A DNA stretch of 64,000 bases, from contig OZ004588.1 in NCBI GenBank assembly GCA_963924555.1, positions 806,001 to 870,000 on the forward strand. The letters are read 5' to 3'. The stretch is from Crambe crambe (lineage: Eukaryota; Porifera; Demospongiae; Poecilosclerida; Crambeidae). The notes below the pieces were generated by a model. The model made no database searches. It was not told the origin of the DNA and saw nothing but the letters and a program-made list of their open reading frames with translations. Below, one piece after another: positions 31,737 to 43,414 of this stretch; position 1 is the first letter of the stretch, and each line of letters opens with the position of its first letter. Both the position numbers and the translations under genes were made by a program.

Positions 31737-32416
31737 CCAACTTCAGAATGATATTTTACATGAAAATCTTGTTAATTTTTTTTTGGACTTAAATTAGCTA
31801 GTGATTTTAGTCGATCCTCATTTTTAGCCCCTTTAATGCATACAAGAACTTGTATTTGATCTTCTTTTTTCCCCTGTAGACTAACTATTATTATTCTTAT
31901 TAGCAGTGTAGCTGTATTTTTTTTTGTAGTTGTAACAGCTCATTTTCATAGCTTGGAATTAGTCTTCTTGAGGTGAATTACTGTGACAACTGGTCGAGAA
32001 AAAAAAGCTGAAGTCTCCATTTCGTTTTCACATGGATATAAAAATACAGATTTCCGAAATAATTTCTAAGTTTTTTATCATTTCTAGCTACTGATTCACA
32101 CTGCAAGTTGCTAGTTGGCTATAGATATTACATCCCCTCGGGAGAAACCATAGCTGTCCAACCACTTCCTGCTTCTGGTTAGCCACTAAGTGAGAGCATT
32201 GAGTATACAGATATGAATTGATCTTAAAAGTCAGCTACCATAATTATTGGGAAATTGGGAAATTTATTTATTTTCGTGGTCATGTTCAACTACAAAATTT
32301 AATACAAATTAATAGTGTATATAAAAACTTAATAACAATAACAACAACAACAATAACAATAATTGCTGTAACAACAATAACAAACATCTCCCAATTTATG
32401 GTATAACAAGTATCCC
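31737..32416. other. 3' flank of peroxidase 1; no gene seen
   Basis: AT-rich sequence with an imperfect AACAATAACAAC repeat near 32330-32380. No coding potential found. Confidence 0.5.
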
Positions 32417-32778
32417 AACAGATCCCCCAGCTGTTGTCTGTTCTGCACCTGGCTAGCTTTTGCTATGCCAGCCTAGTACATGGATGGGTGACCCTCATGG
32501 AAAGGCTGGTGCAAGTGGGATGGTGGTGAGTTGGTGGACCTCTACCTGCAGTGCAGGTTGAGATCACCACTCCCACCAGGCAGAGTCTACTGTACTGGAG
32601 TCCACTCCTCAATTGAGGAGGTATCTCTGACACTGCATGCATCCTTTGGAAGGGATGCAAAGCCATTGATCCTGGGGGGCCTGTTAGTATTAGCCTATGG
32701 CTAGATCAGGTTGCTTGTCAGCTACTTGGTGGTGAATTTGTTTACAAAATAAACAAACAAACAAACAAACAAATAAAC
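32417..32778 (+). mobile_element. 5S rRNA-derived SINE (SINE3-like)
   Basis: The head contains GCCTAGTACATGGATGGGTG followed by ACCCTCATGG, a close match to the internal control region of 5S rRNA (TAGTACTTGGATGGGAGACCGCCTGGG). A unique body of about 230 bp follows, then a 3' tail of (AAAC)n at about 32745-32778. A pol III 5S-type promoter at one end and a simple A-rich tail at the other is the structure of SINE3 elements. It is not a functional 5S gene because the first half of 5S rRNA is not preserved. Confidence 0.75.
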
Positions 32779-34445
32779 TCTGTCCATTATAGACCTCCAC
32801 ATCTCTTCTTTTATACTGACACTATTGTCCGAGGTCACAATGACAGTATAGATCATAGTATAGAGAGATACACTGAATGAAATATCTGTAGACAAGGGAG
32901 TTCACCTATAAAGTATAGTATTACATTACATTGAAAATAATTATCTGTAATTCACACGAGGGGGTTTCACTGCAGCCCTGGATGCATGCAGTTCCAGCAT
33001 AATTACTGATAACAAACTCTAATAGATGTCTTGCATGGGGTGTGGATACTAATTCAATCATACTCTGCTAAAGGGATTAGGAGAAACTTCTGAGGTTATA
33101 CATTTAGAACTTGATACACACACTTGTTGATAATCATGTTCTTGTGATATGGGTTTTAATTTAAAAAAAACAACCCATCCATATAAGTTTTAAGATGTAT
33201 TCAACTTTCAGGGCTATGGCAACACTCATTACTAGTTGAAAAGGATGACCATCAAAAACTCATCAACTGAAGCCACTTGAGCTTGGAACCACAACAGAAT
33301 GTCTTCTTGTTTAGCTGTATGATGCATTCTATTCATTAGCCAGTAGGAAAAAGGAGGATGATGTGTGCATAGGCCATGGAGGGAAATGTTGGTGGTGTTA
33401 CATGTAGGTACATCACAGAGCATTCATGCTCTTTCAATGAAGCCATGCACTGTAGATCTTAAGATCATCTCCATTGACAGATTAAGCAAACAGCTAAAGA
33501 TGCCTTTGAAAGGGGAGGGGGGGTTTCTCTTCTCTCCGGTGCTGTTATAGTGATAATTGCAGATACAAATTGAACATTGCTTAGTTTGCAATACTCAAAT
33601 AATTATACCCAATTAACCTTTGTTGTGTGTTCTTCTCCGCATGCATTGATTCAGCTCAGGTTACTAGCTATTAGCTAAATATGAGTCATGGAGATCTAAT
33701 AAAATATTATGATGAAGTCTAATTCATACTGGGCACGTACCCCTCCCCCCTTCGAAAATTTGGCACACACCCCCTCCTTGAAACTGATATATTTGCTGTG
33801 ATTTAAAAAGGCATTGGCTATAAGTTAACCTAGGTCTATAATAGCCCTAGTTCTATGGAAGCACTGACAAAAACCCACATGGGAAACAAACCCTCGTGTG
33901 TGTATCTGCTGGTTACAAGCATGCCATGCATGCACCCGTGGCAAGTGAAGCTAGGGTTGTTAATTTAATCTAATGAGTTCCTTTTCCTTGCCACAGATAT
34001 AACCAGGTGGCCCAGTTCTCAATAAGGTCCAACGTCCTGTGGTAAAGGATGTAACCGTGGACAGGATGTAACCATAGGGTGTAAATGATGGAAGTCATAG
34101 CTAATTATCTACTAGCTGTTTAGTTGCAACAATTAGGTCACTCCATAGCTAGCTAGCTAGCTAGACAATATAGCTAGTTTAACTGCAGCTAAATTTCTTG
34201 GCCATTCAGTGCACAGTAGTACTGCACTCAAGTCTCTGAGCTTACCACATTCACTTCTAGCCCACATACTTCCTGTATGACATAATAATGTATGAAAACT
34301 CTGTACAGCTTCCTGTACATGTGGTGAAGAAGAGAAAAAAAAAGAAGCTCTTAATTTACTACATTTGGCTGCAAACTTTAAGCAAACTAGGGCTGTTGCA
34401 TATTAAAGTTCACCATTTCCTGGCAGCTGGTAGCAAGAGGGCTGC
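32779..34445. other. Intergenic region between peroxidases 1 and 2; no gene seen
   Basis: Contains GCTAGCTAGCTAG runs near 34147 and a C-rich tract near 33740-33775. Short open frames here have no recognisable features. Confidence 0.5.
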
Positions 34446-34453
34446 TATAAAAG
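34446..34453 (+). promoter_or_regulatory. TATA box of peroxidase gene 2
   Basis: TATAAAAG followed by TGGAGGACTGG, 100 bp before the start codon at 34546. Confidence 0.65.
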
Positions 34454-34545
34454 TGGAGGACTGGACAGAGGCTAGATCATAAGCTAGAGTTGGATCTTTC
34501 GATTCAGCTTTATCATATATCCGCAACGAATTCTTCACAGCAACC

Positions 34546-37500
34546 ATGAAAGCACTGCAAATTTGTCTCCTCCTGGCTGTCTACATAGCAGCAGCACTTG
34601 CTAAATTCGACTCGGATGATTTCACAGATGCAGGTATAGCCAATAATTAGCCAGCTAGCTGCATGTGGGCTTCAATTATCACATCAATTAAAAAAAAAAA
34701 AAGATTTATAGAGATTAATAGCAAGTATGTGATACTAGTAGGCTAGCTAATTAATTGCATGCATTGTTCAATGATATCTTGGACAGATTAGCCCTCATGA
34801 AATTCATTCTTGTTCAATTTTGTTCATTACAGAGAGATGGGAAGCCACTTTGCAAGGAGTCAAAGATGCGAAGCAGTACATGAAAAAAGTGGAGACAACT
34901 GCTAAAGCTGCTTCATCTTCACGGACAGCTGCACAGACTCTTGCCAAGTTTTTCCGAGCGGCATCACCCAGAGCTAAAGCCATGGGGAAAGCCAGGGTCA
35001 TGATGGAAGAAGCTGTCAAGCGAACAGAACGCATCTTGCTGGACAAAAAGAGACTTGCAATGGCAGAAGCAGCGAGCAATGACAAGGCCGAAGTGCTAGC
35101 CCAGGAACTTTACAATAAACCTGGAAGTCTACTTCAAAAGAAAGAGCTGGCTCACATTTACTCGGAATCCGAGTGCGAGGAAGTCAGGGAAGAAGTTGAC
35201 TGCGATATGATTCCCTTCTCTAATTCCATTCGCACGATCACGGGAGAATGTAACAACTTAGAACACCCCACACAGGGAGCATCCTTAACCCCCTTCCAGA
35301 GGATCATCCAAGCACAGTATGCTGATGGAATTTCAACTCCTTTCAACCAGGGGAGCTTGCCCAATAAGGGACCCTTCCTAGCCCCCAGTCCAAGTGCCCG
35401 TTTGGTGAGTGATACAACGATATTGGATCGACAGATAAACGACACTCGTCTCACTCACTTGGTCATGCAATGGGGACAGTTTATGGATCACGACCTTGAT
35501 CTAGCTGTGGAAGCTGATCCTGAGGAAGTAGCGTGTGGGGTATGTGAGCAAAGTGCCAACTGTTTGGCTGTTGTTGTACCAAATGATGATGAGGATTTTG
35601 GCGTGGGGACTCGACAGAATGGCAATTGCTTGACGTTTAGACGTACTCTCGCGGCGTGCCCTGAGAACCCGACTGCATTTAACGCTCGTGAGCAAGTGAA
35701 TGAGCTGACACATTACATCGATGGTTCTATGGTGTACGGATCAACCAATGCCCGGGCAGCTTTTCTAAGAACGAAGAACAATGGAAAACTAAGAGTTAGT
35801 GCAGGAAACAACCTTCCAATCATGAATAGCACCCAATCTCCTGAGTGCGCTCCCGATGGTCCCTGTTGTCCTCCGCAGTTTGGAGCTAATGGATGCTTTG
35901 TTGCTGGTGATATTCGTTCTCTGGAACATGTGTCACTCACTGTGATGCATACAATTTGGGTCCGTGAACATAATCGTGTTGCTGATGGTCTAGCAGCAGT
36001 CAATCCTCAATGGGATGACGAGAGACTTTTCATTGAAGCTCGAAACATCATAATAGCACAGATTCAGCAGATTACGTTTGAAGAGTATCTCCCGGCATTG
36101 TATGGCTCTTTGGGAAATATGAGGAGATTTATTGCCAATTACAGCGGCTATAACAAACTCGTGGATGCTTCAATTCCAAGCTCATTTGCAACTGCTGCCT
36201 ACAGATTCGGCCACAGTCAAATTCAACCAGTTTTTGAACGACTTGGTAATGATTTCGGCTCGATTCCTGCTGGTCCTTTGAACTTAGTCGATTCCTTTTT
36301 CAGTCCCACCGAATTTCAAAACAGTGCTGTCAATGGACTGGCCACAGCAGTGGACTCAATTACTCGTGGTTGGATTGTCCAGCCTGCACGTGCATTGGAT
36401 GAGTTCTTAAATGAAGTAATTACCACACAGCTCTTAGAAACTGAAGAGGAGGTTGGAATGGATCTGGCTACACTGAACATCCAGCGTGGTCGTGATCATG
36501 GTCTCCCTCGCTATGGGACATGGAGAAGCTTCTGTAGAAATGCTTTTAACGTCCGGCGTCCTTTCCGCAACATGCTCACAAAAATACGCCTCATGCAACT
36601 CTATGGCATGACGGATAATGCCGATCTTTTTGTAGGGGCACTCGCAGAAGAAGCCCTTACTAATGGACGGGGCGTTTTAGGAGCCATCTTGGCGTGCATA
36701 TTTGGTTTGACCTTTAGCAGACTTCGTGACGGAGATCGATTCTGGTACGAGAATAGGGATCCCAATCTGGAACTCTTCAATGACGCACAACTGGAGCAGA
36801 TCCGAAGAACCAGTTTTGCTAGGGTGCTTTGTGACAACACAAATTTGGAAGATATCCAACGTAATCCTTTCCTTCAAGGTAACCGGGGAGAAATCTGTAA
36901 TCCTCAATTCAGTAGTATTGCTGGAATTGATTTTTCTGCCTGGAGAGAGGAAGATGTTTGTGCGTACAGAGCAACTTTCCGCCTTGACGACATGCGGTCG
37001 TTTGACTTGACAAACAGGCCTCAGGGAACAGGAAGGAACAGTGTAACGAACTTTAATTTCGTGTCCAACACAACCAGCACACAATGCATTCCTATCATAT
37101 GTCCCACGGCATCTCTAGCTACAGATGTCATTGCCTCTCCGAAATTTTCCTCCAGAAGTGGCTGTAGATTGGTTGGGACGACAAGACTAGTGTTTGTACA
37201 GAGAATCCAACAGAGTGATATACAATCCAATGCCGCACTTTTCGCTACTGAGACACAATGCAAGCAAAGCACAACCACTAACGTTCTCTACACATACGAT
37301 TGTCGTTCTCAACCCACCAGTGAGAAAGCAAAGGCAACAACAGCAGATTTGGAGGAAGAACTAGCAAAGATTCTGAATGTCAGGGAAGACACTCCCCCAA
37401 AGGCTCCATATGGTTACTTGGAGCATTTCAAAGTTACTAATGATCTACCACGTGATCTTCTGAATGCATATGACACAGACCCTCCAGTAAGTCTATAACT

Positions 37501-38232
37501 ATATATATATATATAGTGTGGAAAACTTCATGGAAAATATTGGTGGGAGTAACCTTTTCGTAGTTATCTATATACACCCAAGTAGCTTTGGGGCAATCAC
37601 TATACTGGAAAATAGTGGGTAGGTATTAATGATGGCTTAAATAGTTGCAAAGTAATAGATAAAAGTTTTCCATAATACCATATAGCATGATATTTTCGTG
37701 GGAAATTTTTTCGTGGATTTCGTGGTACATGATAATACGAGAATTCCATGAAAATTTTGACCTACGAAAAATTTTGTGCTATATATATGGTAGTTACAAT
37801 AGAACCTCTAATAAATGACACTCCAAAGAGGACTGTTTAAATAAAAGAAAAAAAACAAAAAAACTCCGAAAGAGGACAACCTCTCTATAAATTGTTGGGT
37901 CCCAAGTGTGTGCATGTGCATTACTTAAGGTTTCACTGTATCCTATTGTTCCATAATATACCCATCTCACCTCGTCTGGTGTAGTTGACCCTTTACCATA
38001 TATCAGGAGATATGGTACCATGCCATCTCCCCTATGTTCTACAGCCTGTATATCATCATTGCCACACCCATACTGATTCTTTTTTCTCTCATTGCAGACA
38101 ATGAGAAGCAAGGTTCAGGCGGAGAAAACCAAGGGTTCAAGTTTGAAAACAACTGTTAAAGAAAGCGGCACAAAGAATGACTTGATTAATATGCTCCAGG
38201 CAGCACTCCAAAAGCTAAAAGAGAATAATTAA
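34546..38232 (+). CDS. Secreted animal haem peroxidase 2 with C-terminal Cys domain (958 aa)
   Basis: Exons 34546-34633 (signal peptide MKALQICLLLAVYIAAALA), 34833-37486 and 38098-38232. A helical Ala/Lys-rich region spans about residues 30-160, and the haem-peroxidase domain about 162-725: WGQFMDHD (Asp248, distal His249), RSLEH (Arg391, Glu394), YRFGHSQIQP (proximal His490), LNIQRGRDHGLP (Asn578). A further domain of about 130 residues starts FSAWREEDVCAYRATFRLDD and contains conserved cysteines, ending VLYTYDCRSQ; I do not recognise it. Then come KATTADLEEELAKIL and the short exon 3 helix NDLINMLQAALQKLKENN, shared with its neighbours. DNA from about 36829 to 37040 is almost identical to copy 3. 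Intron 2 holds an inverted-repeat element. The same extracellular peroxidase role as copy 1 is inferred. Confidence 0.93.
37676..37792. mobile_element. Palindromic MITE in peroxidase 2 intron 2
   Basis: The left end TACCATATAGCATGATATTT is mirrored by the right end TGCTATATATATGGTA, with internal TTTTCGTGGG...CCTACGAAAA also in inverted orientation. Similar foldback sequences (ATTTTTGTGGG, AAAATTTTTGTG) occur near 18836-18930 and 53585-53695, so this is a dispersed family. A fragment of another dispersed element (37795-37950) follows directly. Confidence 0.6.
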
Positions 38233-39785
38233 CTGATGTGCTGAAGACTAGATATATTATGAACTGATGCAACATTGTGTCCATTTTTTATGTAGCTAAC
38301 TAGAGAATTTATTTTCCTTTTTTAAAAATGAAGTTACAATTTTGTAGAAGAATTGATTGTTTTGTTGTTATAAAGAATTTGAGATGAACTATGTTGCAAG
38401 AATGAGGTGCCATCAACAAATGAAAACATTTGACAGCTAGCGGGCAAGCAGAGGAACGTAGCCGATAGGTTCAAACTCATTTGTGTGGATAGCTAGGTGT
38501 CTTGCTGTTGATTTGGCAGTTTGATGACAGTTTGATGGCAAGTGTTTTATTTGTGGTTATTAGGAGTTGATATTAAGCTGGAGCAATCCGGCTGTATATA
38601 CTATTAGAGCATGTACATTATGCATGTGCAGGGGATTGCTATAATCACAACACATGTGTATGTCTGGGGCATTTTGGAGTGTAGACCTATACAGGGTTGT
38701 CCCCAGAAAAAAAAAGTAGAGCGGTAAATTGTGTCACTGTGCATGCGTGTAATCAGTCGCACGTGAGATCGTCAGGCCGAGTTTCGAACTAACTGTAGAG
38801 CTAGAGTCATATTGAAGTAGTGAAAATAGCTTAGTTAGTTCATTATTCCAAGCTCATAAGCTTAAAAGCCTACCTTACCGCTGGTGCTGGATTCTCTCCG
38901 TGCACTAGCTAGCTGAGCCAGACTATAGCTAGCTTTTATTGAAGTCTAAGCTTTTATAGGAGATAGCGCGGCGTTGCAGCACGCTCTGGGGACAGCCCTG
39001 CTATATATACATATCCAGCTGGCTCACTTGCTGAAATTATACACAAGACAGAAACTCAATACACATGCAAAAGTTAAAATAATATATGGAACCTCGAGCA
39101 ATAAAGGACACTCCCAAAAGAGGAAAAACCTCTGGACAATGGATTTACAGTGTATAAAAGTAATACGTTACCTCCTAACCTCTCTAAATGACTGCATGGT
39201 CCTAATGTGTCTCTAATTATTATTCACTGTGCATGACCATGGTGGATCTCTGTCATCAGGGACTTTCATACATCCTCGATGCTTTTCAACCCTTGCATTT
39301 TCACACATGAGAATTAACCCACAAGGGCAGTTGCGATGATTATAAGTAGAGTAACCAATTTTGGGAATACAAATGAGTGGTAAAAGCACTTGAAACCATC
39401 CAACTACTTCCCACTTCCACAAGTGTAAGCAAATATTTAGCTCTGAATAGACCATAATTAATGTGAGCAGGATATCCTTGACCATAATTCACTAATGATT
39501 GCAAAGCTGAAGAACTAGAGCAGCTTAGATGAATTTCACTATCCGCCATCATGAAGACTATAAACAAACTTGGTAGAATTGTAGTGGATTTGTGGGACAT
39601 GAGATCATGTACCATCGACCACCTGTGTGAAAAGGGTGAAACCTTCTTTCATAAGATAACAGCTTGATCTTAGCCCCTTAGCCACATCAATGCTAAATTC
39701 AAGGGTTGTACATGAGAATCAAATTCCTACCTTTTCCTGGAACACACATGCATGGGACTCACTTGTACAGCATGCATGCACTTGC
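38233..39785. other. Intergenic region between peroxidases 2 and 3
   Basis: No intact gene. Contains a relative of the TGGAACCTCC MITE family at 39088-39212 and a possible decayed exon at 39213-39485. Confidence 0.45.
39213..39485 (-). pseudogene. Possible decayed exon of a secreted protein
   Basis: A minus-strand stretch reads IGYSTYNHRNCPCGLILMCE followed by GCMKVPDDRDPPW, which looks like real extracellular protein with spaced cysteines. The upstream part is in a different frame and no start, signal peptide or splice structure was found. It could be a pseudogene fragment or chance. Confidence 0.25.
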
Positions 39786-39793
39786 TATAAAAG
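39786..39793 (+). promoter_or_regulatory. TATA box of peroxidase gene 3
   Basis: GC-TATAAAAG-C, 130 bp before the start codon at 39916. Confidence 0.6.
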
Positions 39794-39915
39794 CAAAAAA
39801 TTTGGCAGAAATTAAATCATAACTGGTCAGTTTTAGAGGATCTTTGAAAGGGGATCCAGCTCCTGTCAATCAGCAATAAACGATCATATAGATCTATCGT
39901 TTCACCACTGCAATT

Positions 39916-42900
39916 ATGAAAGCTCTGCGAATATGTCTTCTAGTTACTACGTTGACAGCAATCTCTACAACTGCATATGCAAAATTCACATCCAGTGATT
40001 TCACAGATGCAGGTAGTGTTTCAGGTTTTGCTATAAGCTATAACAATGTTCTCTCTCTCTCTCTCTCTCTCTCTCTAGCTAGCTAGCTAGCTAACTATAT
40101 AAAGTCATTTGATATTTCATCTTTATAGAGAGATGGGAAGCCACTTTGCAAGGAGTCAAGGAAGCGAAGAAATACATGGAAGATGCACGAAGTACTGCAA
40201 AAGCAAAGGCTGCCTCCTCTTCATCTTCACAAACAGCTGCAAAGACACTTGCAAAGTTCTTCCGAGTGGCCTCTCCCAAAGCTAAAGCCATGGGGAAGGC
40301 CAGAGTCACGATGGAAGAAGCTGTCAAGCGAACCGAACGCATCTTGCTGGACAAAAAGAGACTTGCAATGGCAAAAACGGTAAGCAAAGAGGAGAAGGCT
40401 GAGATATTAGCTCAAGAACTTCATAATGAACCTGGGAGCCTTCTTCAAGAGAAAGAGCTGGCTCACATTTACCAGGAGTCTGGTTGTGTAGAAGTCAAAA
40501 TGGATCGAAACACCGACTGCGATATGATCCCTTTTGCTAAATCCATTCGCACGATCACGGGAGAATGCAACAACTTGGAAAACCCTACTCAAGGAGCTTC
40601 TTTCACTCCTTTTAATAGAATTCTTCAAGCACAGTATGCCGATGGGATTTCAGAGCCATTCAACCAGGGAGGAAGAAGAGGTAAGGGCCCTTTTGTACCT
40701 CCCAGTCCAAGTGCCCGTTTGGTGAGTGATACTGCAGTGAGAGATCGACAGGTAAACGATTCTCGGCTAACTATCTGCCTGATGATGTGGGGTCAGTTTA
40801 TCGATCATGATAACGTCTTGGCTGGGGAGCCCGATCCAGCAGAAGTACCGTGTGGTGATTGTGAGCAAAGTGCAAACTGTCTGGCTGTTCGGATCCCAAA
40901 TGACGATGAAGACTTTGGTGTAGGGACGCGACAAAATGGAGTGTGCTTGCCATTTCGACGCTCACTTGCTGCATGTCCGGAGAACCCAAGTGCTTTCAAT
41001 CCTCGGGAACAGATCAACGAACTCACGCATTACATTGATGGGTCTATGATATATGGATCCACAAATGCCCGGGCAGCTTTTGCAAGAACAAATACTGGAG
41101 ATGGAAAACTAAGAGTTAGTGCAGGAAATAACCTTCCAATCATGAATAGTTCCCAATCTCCTGCGTGTGCACCCGATGGCCCGTGCTGTCCTCCTCAATT
41201 TGGTGATAATGGATGCTTTTTTGCCGGTGATGTTCGTGTGCTTGAACACGTATCTCTCACAGCATTGCAAGCTATTTTTGTGCGCGAGCACAATCGCGTC
41301 GTCGATGCCTTGGCTCAAGTCAATCCACAATGGGATGGAGAGCGACTGTACCTTGAAGCTCGTAACATTGTGATAGCAGAGGTTCAGCAAATCACATATT
41401 ATGAATATCTTCCAGCTCTTTATGGCACCAGAAGAAACATGGAGAGATTCATTCCCCCTTATAAGGGTTACAACCCACGTGTTGATGCCTCCATTCCAAA
41501 TAGCTTTGCTTCTGCTGCTTACAGATTCGGCCACAGTCAAGTTCAACCATTTTTTGAAAGACTTGGTAACGACTTCACATCCATCAGTGCAGGTCCTTTG
41601 AGTCTAAGGGATTCTTTCTTCACCACCACTGGGTACTTTGGCAGCGCTGATAATGGGATTGGAACTGAGGCAGACACGCTCCTTCGAGGGTGGCTTACCA
41701 CACCAGCACGTGAAGTAGATGAGTTTGTCAATTTCGTTCTCACTACTCAGCTCTTTGAAACTGATAATCAAACCGGAATGGATCTCGTTACTCTGAATAT
41801 TCAACGTGGTCGCGATCATGGTCTCCCTCGCTATGGAACGTGGAGGAGGTTCTGTATGAATGCATTCAATGTCCGACGCCCTTTCCGCAATGATCTGACT
41901 AAAATACGCCTCAGACAACTCTACGGAATGGAACAGAATATCGATCTATTCGTAGGAGCGCTAGCAGAAGAGCCCTTAGCAAGGGGAGGGGGAGCATTGG
42001 GAGCTGTTACGAGCTGCATATTTGGTTTGACCTTCAGCCGACTTCGTGACGGAGATCGATTCTGGTACGAGAATAGGGATCCCAATCTGGAACTTTTCAC
42101 TGAGGCACAACTGCAGCAGATACGAAGAACTAGTCTAGCCCGGATACTCTGTGACAACACAAATTTGGAAGATATCCAACGTAATCCTTTCCTTCAAGGT
42201 AACCGGGGAGAAATCTGTAATCCTCAATTCAGTAATATTGCTGGAATTGATTTTTCTGCCTGGAGAGAGGAAGATGTTTGTGCGTACAGAGCAACTTTCC
42301 GCCTTGATGACATGCGGTCGTTTGACTTGACAAACAGGCCTCAGGGAACAGGAAGGAACAATGTAACAAATTTTAATTTTGTGTCCAACACAACCAGCAC
42401 ACAATGCATTCCTATCAAATGTCCCACAGCATCTCTAGCTACAGATATCATTGCATCTCCAAGATTTACCTCCAGAAGTGGCTGTAGATTGGTTGGTACT
42501 ACAAAACTAGTGTTTGCACAGAGAGTCCAGCAGAGTGATATACAATCCAATGCTGCACTTTTTGCTACTGAGACACAATGCAAGCAAAGTTCAACCACTA
42601 ACGTTCTCTACACATACGACTGTCGTTCTCAGACCTCAAGTGAGAAGAAAGCAAAGGCAACAACAACAGATTTGGAGAAAGAATTAGCAAAGATTCTTCA
42701 AAGGAAGGACGACACTCTCATGAAATACCCTTATGGACTTTTGGTACCTTTCAAGGTTACTGATGACCTACCACGTGATCTTTTGGATGCATATGACAGA
42801 GATCCTCCAGTAAGTGGGTCTTTAATGATATACAATACTAGTCTCACAGCATTTTTATTTAGAGGGGAAAATAGGCTTAGGACAGAAATGTATGAATGAA

Positions 42901-43099
42901 TTTAGGTTTCTAAATCTCATATGCACCCACTCCTCTGTTTCTTTTGCAGTCAATGAATGGCAAAACAGAGAAGATTTCTAGTTCCAAGGCTCGGGCCAAA
43001 GCCTCAAGGGCTAACACCAAAGATGATACCTCAAAAACAGGAAGAAAGGAACTAATCGACCTACTCCAGACTGCAATCCAGGAGCTGAAAAATAACTAG
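39916..43099 (+). CDS. Secreted animal haem peroxidase 3 with C-terminal Cys domain (975 aa)
   Basis: Exons 39916-40012 (signal peptide MKALRICLLVTTLTAISTTAYA), 40129-42809 and 42950-43099. Same order as copy 2: helical Ala/Ser/Lys region, haem-peroxidase domain, Cys-containing domain beginning FSAWREEDVCAYRATFRLDD, KATTTDLEKELAKIL, and terminal helix ELIDLLQTAIQELKNN. Catalytic residues are kept: WGQFIDHD (Asp258, distal His259), RVLEH, YRFGHSQVQP, LNIQRGRDHGLP. Local differences from copies 1 and 2 are MMWGQ for MQWGQ, DHDNVL for DHDLDL beside the distal His and calcium-ligand region, and ALQAIF for VMHTIW after the Arg-x-x-Glu pair. These may alter substrate access. Read-through of the second intron donor would give a different, shorter tail. 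Convergent with the gene at 43415-46672. Confidence 0.93.
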
Positions 43100-43414
43100 T
43101 AAAGTATTGAGACTTTTATGAATCGTGAATTTGAATAACATTATATGTAGCTAACAGTGACATAGAATCATGATAGCAATAATTTGGCTCTATATGAAAG
43201 TAATTTAAAAATGAAAGATTGTACAAAATAACGAGTCGGGCTCTGTCAGTCTTGTTAGCTAATTGAAGAATAGCAAGGGCTTTGGTTCTCCATTATTACC
43301 TCCATTTTGAATCTTCTTAGCAATGAGCTGCATGTTAAAGAGGGAGGCCATGAAAATTGCTGTCAGAATAATTATGGCTATATAGATTTGAACTATGACC
43401 TTGATGAGCTGTAG

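Noticed and set aside
32417-32540. Functional 5S rRNA gene
   Set aside because: Only the internal control region resembles 5S rRNA; the 5' half is not conserved and an A-rich SINE tail follows.
42810-42901. C-terminal extension of peroxidase 3 by read-through
   Set aside because: The frame runs through a good donor (CCA|GTAAGT); splicing to 42950 gives the helix conserved in the other two copies.
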